From Delphinapterus leucas (Eukaryota; Chordata; Mammalia; Artiodactyla; Monodontidae), in assembly GCF_002288925.2 (NCBI RefSeq), contig NW_022098031.1:5699371-5763370 (forward strand): a DNA stretch of 64,000 bases. The letters are read 5' to 3'. Below, piece after piece: positions 62,215-64,000 of this stretch. How positions within the stretch are numbered: the first letter of the stretch is position 1; each line of letters opens with the position of its first letter. The position numbers were made by a program, and so were the translations under genes. The notes beneath the pieces were generated by a model. That model was not told where the DNA came from. It worked only from the letters and a program-made list of their open reading frames with translations, and searched no databases.

Positions 62215-62410
62215 TGACAACCATCACCAGATTTTCTTGGGCAGATTTAAGTGTTCCTTCTATATACTTTGCATAGCATCATTTTGTTGACAATGCCCCT
62301 ACTTTCTCCCATATAGACATTGAACTTCATAAGTGCTAGTACTGTTTACTGGTATCATCCCAGTGCCTAGGTTGCTTGATAAGTATTTACATAGAAGTGA
62401 ATAAATGTGT
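62215..62410 (+). mobile_element. L2 LINE 3' end
   Basis: 'gacattgaacttcataagtg', 'gtactgtttactggtatcat', 'cccagtgcctaggttgcttg' and 'ataagtatttacatagaagt' followed by 'gaataaatg' fit the L2 3' end. Confidence 0.65.
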
Positions 62411-63387
62411 GGTCCTTAAGACAGACAGTTGATTTAGAATTCTATTTCATTTTCTTATAGAGACAAATAATATAGAGAGAGATATTTTAACAGACTTCAT
62501 TAAAAATAGAACAGCATTGCTAGAAAATAAGTGCATTAGGTATTTTGATAGATACTGATTAGGATCAAAAGTGTACATTTAGCCTATTAGGATGAATATC
62601 ACTTAATTATGTTAAGAGTAAAACCAGATATCTGAAGTTATTAGCCATTTGAGATCCAGACAAATCATTTCAGAGACAAGGAGAGAAACACTATGCCAGT
62701 GATTTATAAAAAGTGTCAGACTTCAGTGCAATTATAAAGGAAATATAGCTGAAAAGAAGAAAACGTGTGTCATTTAATGTATTTTTCATCCTCAATTCTT
62801 TATGTTTATATATATATTGCTTCAAAATATTTCTAAATATTAGAATTTCTTAGACACTATTAGAAATAACACATTTGTTTAAAATCAATTAAAAATACCC
62901 TCCAGTATTTGGAAACTTTGGCAAGAAATCAAATCTATTCAGATGCACTCTGCAACTAGCCCTAAGACCCTATTGTACTGGTAGACATTCATTGTTGTAG
63001 TTGTTGTTTTAGCTATTCAGTGTCTATTCTCATTTCTAGTAACAACCTTCCAAAAGACAATTTCTTCTTGCATTCTTGCAGAGAGTATCATTAATATTCA
63101 TTGTCTGTCCCTAGACAAGATGTAGACAGGTAAACCCAGCGAAGCCTATTAGACTCTATCAGGACTTTGAATCATAAGCTAAGTGACCCATATGGGGGAG
63201 GGGGAGTAGAGCTGATTGATCAAAGCAGCAATAGGAGACTCAATTTGTTCTTGCTCCCTCAGCCTGTGGGGCTATATTAGCTCTTGCTCTGTGCTAGTTA
63301 CGGTCTTCAGTTCTTCCCTCAATGAATTCTACTTTCTCTCACATTAGCCAAGGTAGGGCTCTGTGAATTGCAACTAAAACACCATGA
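62411..63387. other. No gene recognised
   Basis: AT-rich, no repeat family or exon recognised. Confidence 0.4.
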
Positions 63388-63529
63388 AAAGACTTGTTAC
63401 AATGATTTGGTTTCAGCATTACTGAAGCACCTTCAGATCATTTTATTAGTTCAGTTTGAAAGACTTGTTACAAAGATTTAGTTTCAGCATTACTCAAGCA
63501 CCTTCCGATAATTTTATTAGTTCAGTTTG
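63388..63529. repeat. 71-bp tandem duplication, two copies
   Basis: Unit 1 is 63388-63458 and unit 2 is 63459-63529, both beginning 'aaagacttgttacaa' and ending 'tattagttcagtttg'. They differ at about five positions and have no indel. Confidence 0.97.
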
Positions 63530-63689
63530 AGTAACATGACTCTCACAATTGTCAAATTCTTTTCCAATATGAAACAAGCAAACAAGCATGGCAGCTGATC
63601 CCATATCTCCAGTGCATGGATTTCAGAACGGTTTTACCTACTACACAGGGCAAATAAAATCATGATCAAGGATGCTTAATGTTTTTAGA

Positions 63690-63835
63690 AGTTTATAATT
63701 TTTCAAGATTTTTCACATTATTACCTTATTTAAATCCTCATAGGAACTCTGTGAAGTAGACAGAAAAGGAAATATTACTCCCATCTTCAAGGGAGGAAAT
63801 TAAGTTTGAAAAAGAAAAAGGAACACCAGAGAGCT
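63690..63835 (-). mobile_element. MIR SINE, diverged
   Basis: 'tatttaaatcctcataggaa', 'ctctgtgaagtagacagaaa' and 'attactcccatcttcaaggg' are in reversed MIR order. Confidence 0.7.
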
Positions 63836-63952
63836 ATTGAGTTAAAGGAATATATCACATAAATAAAATCATTTTGCATACCAAGTCTAAAAGTACATTG
63901 TAAAACCACATCTAGGGAAATCCTTTATTTTAATGCAATTATTTTATGTATA

Positions 63953-63989
63953 AGAAGCCATCCTAAAAAAAAAAAAAAGAAGCCATCCT
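63953..63989. repeat. Poly-A run flanked by a 12-bp direct repeat
   Basis: 'agaagccatcct' occurs at 63953-63964 and 63978-63989 with only A between them (63965-63978). Confidence 0.95.
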
Positions 63990-64000
63990 GCTTAAAAAAG

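Overview
The window is mammalian nuclear DNA, most probably from a cetacean (whale, dolphin or porpoise). The main clue is five tRNA-derived SINEs of the CHR type: four short copies (about 200 bp, at 18328, 26166, 32951 and 38444) and one long copy (at 1769). CHR SINEs are known from cetaceans, hippos and ruminants, and the short form that dominates here is typical of cetaceans. The typical ruminant Bov-tA/BovB elements were not seen. The L1 type, and a mariner resembling the bovine one, also fit Cetartiodactyla. The species cannot be given from sequence alone.

I found no host protein-coding exon, tRNA, rRNA or snRNA gene that I can support. Long open frames all fall in transposable elements: L1 ORF1/ORF2 fragments, a mariner transposase, and chance frames across SINEs. 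The region reads as AT-rich intergenic or deep intronic sequence.

Layout. 1-9053: old L2/MIR/L1M pieces, a long CHR SINE, a 100-N assembly gap beside poly-T (4580-4679), and a decayed mariner with both terminal repeats (5114-6382). 9054-16360: a full-length L1 on the minus strand with target-site duplications, a 5'UTR and broken ORF1 and ORF2. 16594-18716: an older L1 with its 5' part inverted, later split by a CHR SINE. 19.5-26.4 kb: L2, MIR, an MLT1-type LTR, an L1 3' end and a CHR SINE. 26855-30224: a 5'-truncated L1 on the plus strand with 17-bp duplications. 31-34.5 kb: L1M, MIR, an L2 split by a MER5-like element, a CHR SINE and another L2. 37.2-39.6 kb: a (TG)n tract, a probable solo ERV LTR, a CHR SINE and an MLT1/MST-type LTR. 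40-64 kb: mostly unassigned AT-rich sequence with scattered MIR, L2, MLT1/MST and L1M copies. It also holds a 36-bp perfect palindrome fused to a 29-bp tandem repeat (48186-48273), a 71-bp tandem duplication (63388-63529), and a bare poly-A run flanked by a short direct repeat at the window end.

Nothing here looks like a new multi-gene system. The points most worth a second look are structural: the palindrome/tandem repeat, the 5'-inverted L1, the duplication inside the L1 5'UTR, and the two inverted homologous L1 copies. Repeat family names come from memory of consensus sequences and were not checked with software.
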